From Lishizhenia tianjinensis (GTDB taxonomy: Bacteria > Bacteroidota > Bacteroidia > Flavobacteriales_D > Crocinitomicaceae), in the NCBI GenBank assembly GCA_945902115.1, contig CAMDLY010000025.1, positions 1-33,544 of the forward strand: a DNA stretch of 33,544 bases, written 5' to 3'. Position 1 is the first letter of the stretch. Each line of letters begins with the position of its first letter. A program made the translations under genes and the position numbers. This document shows, piece after piece, positions 33,134 through 33,544 of this stretch. The notes under the pieces were generated by a model that was not told the origin of the DNA, did not search any database, and saw only the letters and a list, made by a program, of their open reading frames with translations.

Positions 33134-33544
33134 TTAGTTTTTTACAACTCTTTTGGTCACGCCATTTAACTCAACGGTGTATAAACCCGACTTAAGTCCT
33201 GACATATCCAACACTTCGTTGTGAGTTCCCATTACCTTAGCACCTTCGATTGATCGTAAGGTGATCAAAAGTTGATTAGGATTTTTCACTGTCAACATAT
33301 GTTGCACTGGATTTGGAAATACAGTAAGTTCTATTTTCTGCTCTTGAATTCCGGAGGAAGTTGGTCTCACATCAAAAACGATAGTTCCTGGGGATATACC
33401 TACATTGAAATTACTTAATTCATTATTATTAGCATCGAAAATATGCACTTTACCGAATGAAAAATAATCCGTTTCACTGGTGTAAAGATTTCCAGAAACT
33501 GGTTCTTCTGCCAATTCGTAGTAGCTCAAGTTGTGTCCATTGAC
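33134..33544 (-). CDS. T9SS type A sorting-domain protein, C-terminal part
   Basis: The frame is open to the right edge, so only the last 136 residues are visible; the TTG at 33529 is not a real start. The visible part begins in a beta-rich passenger region (SYYELAEEPVSGNLYTSETD, KVHIFDANNNELSNF). It ends with a T9SS type A sorting tail of about 75 residues: LTVFPNPVQHMLTVKN, LRSIEGAKVMGT, MSGLKSGLYTVELNG and a basic KRVVKN end. It is therefore an exported T9SS cargo. The passenger's function cannot be judged from this fragment. Confidence 0.88.
   Translation of the reverse strand, partial: VNGHNLSYYELAEEPVSGNLYTSETDYFSFGKVHIFDANNNELSNFNVGISPGTIVFDVRPTSSGIQEQKIELTVFPNPVQHMLTVKNPNQLLITLRSIEGAKVMGTHNEVLDMSGLKSGLYTVELNGVTKRVVKN

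Noticed and set aside
1..33544. CRISPR arrays, phage or defence islands
   Set aside because: No regularly spaced repeats, integrases, restriction enzymes or transposases were seen anywhere in the window.

Overview
The window (about 33.5 kb, AT-rich, densely coded on both strands) looks like an ordinary chromosomal segment of a Bacteroidota bacterium, most likely order Flavobacteriales. The signs are a fused SecDF, two secreted proteins with type IX secretion (T9SS) C-terminal tails, SprB-type adhesin repeats, a Rho factor with a long acidic insertion, a short MenE, a cluster-free endonuclease III, lineage-restricted families (DUF4199, DUF2452), and repeated use of the Bacteroidetes -7 promoter element TAnnTTTG. 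I see no tRNA, rRNA, CRISPR array, insertion sequence, phage gene or integrase.

Layout. 1-2700: 3' part of secDF, a perfect-stem terminator, and a roughly 200-base stretch without a gene. 2700-8300: a SprB-repeat T9SS adhesin, divergent yaaA, then a two-gene operon of a FAD oxidoreductase and DUF2452. 8300-12600: a periplasmic coiled-coil protein, then mpl overlapped by a class D beta-lactamase-like lipoprotein gene. 12600-22000 (minus strand): the replication/termination block dnaX (gamma/tau) - menE - J-domain membrane protein - nth, then dnaB - secreted conserved protein - rho - DUF4199. 22000-27000 (minus): a purple-acid-phosphatase-like metallophosphoesterase, and an M16 protease pair made of one catalytic and one inactive subunit. 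27000-29100 (plus): a secreted repeat protein overlapped by an NlpC/P60 hydrolase gene. 29000-32000 (minus): a tightly coupled four-gene operon (phosphoribosyltransferase - murQ - agmatinase-like - membrane protein). 32000-33544: a radical SAM/SPASM enzyme and the 3' end of another T9SS cargo gene.

How the genes fit together. Peptidoglycan turnover recurs: mpl and murQ recycle muropeptides and MurNAc, NlpC/P60 cleaves stem peptides, and the beta-lactamase-like gene is coupled to mpl. DNA replication and information processing recur too (dnaX, dnaB, nth, rho), as does protein export (SecDF, T9SS cargo, M16 proteases).

The most notable observation is dnaX. Its reading frame breaks at a run of ten A, exactly after the clamp-loader core, and an intact tau C-terminal frame continues at -1. 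This suggests that gamma and tau are made by programmed frameshifting or transcriptional slippage. Other points of interest are near-leaderless promoters on dnaB and dnaX, the mpl/beta-lactamase coupling, convergent genes whose 3' ends overlap, and a re-used terminator stem.
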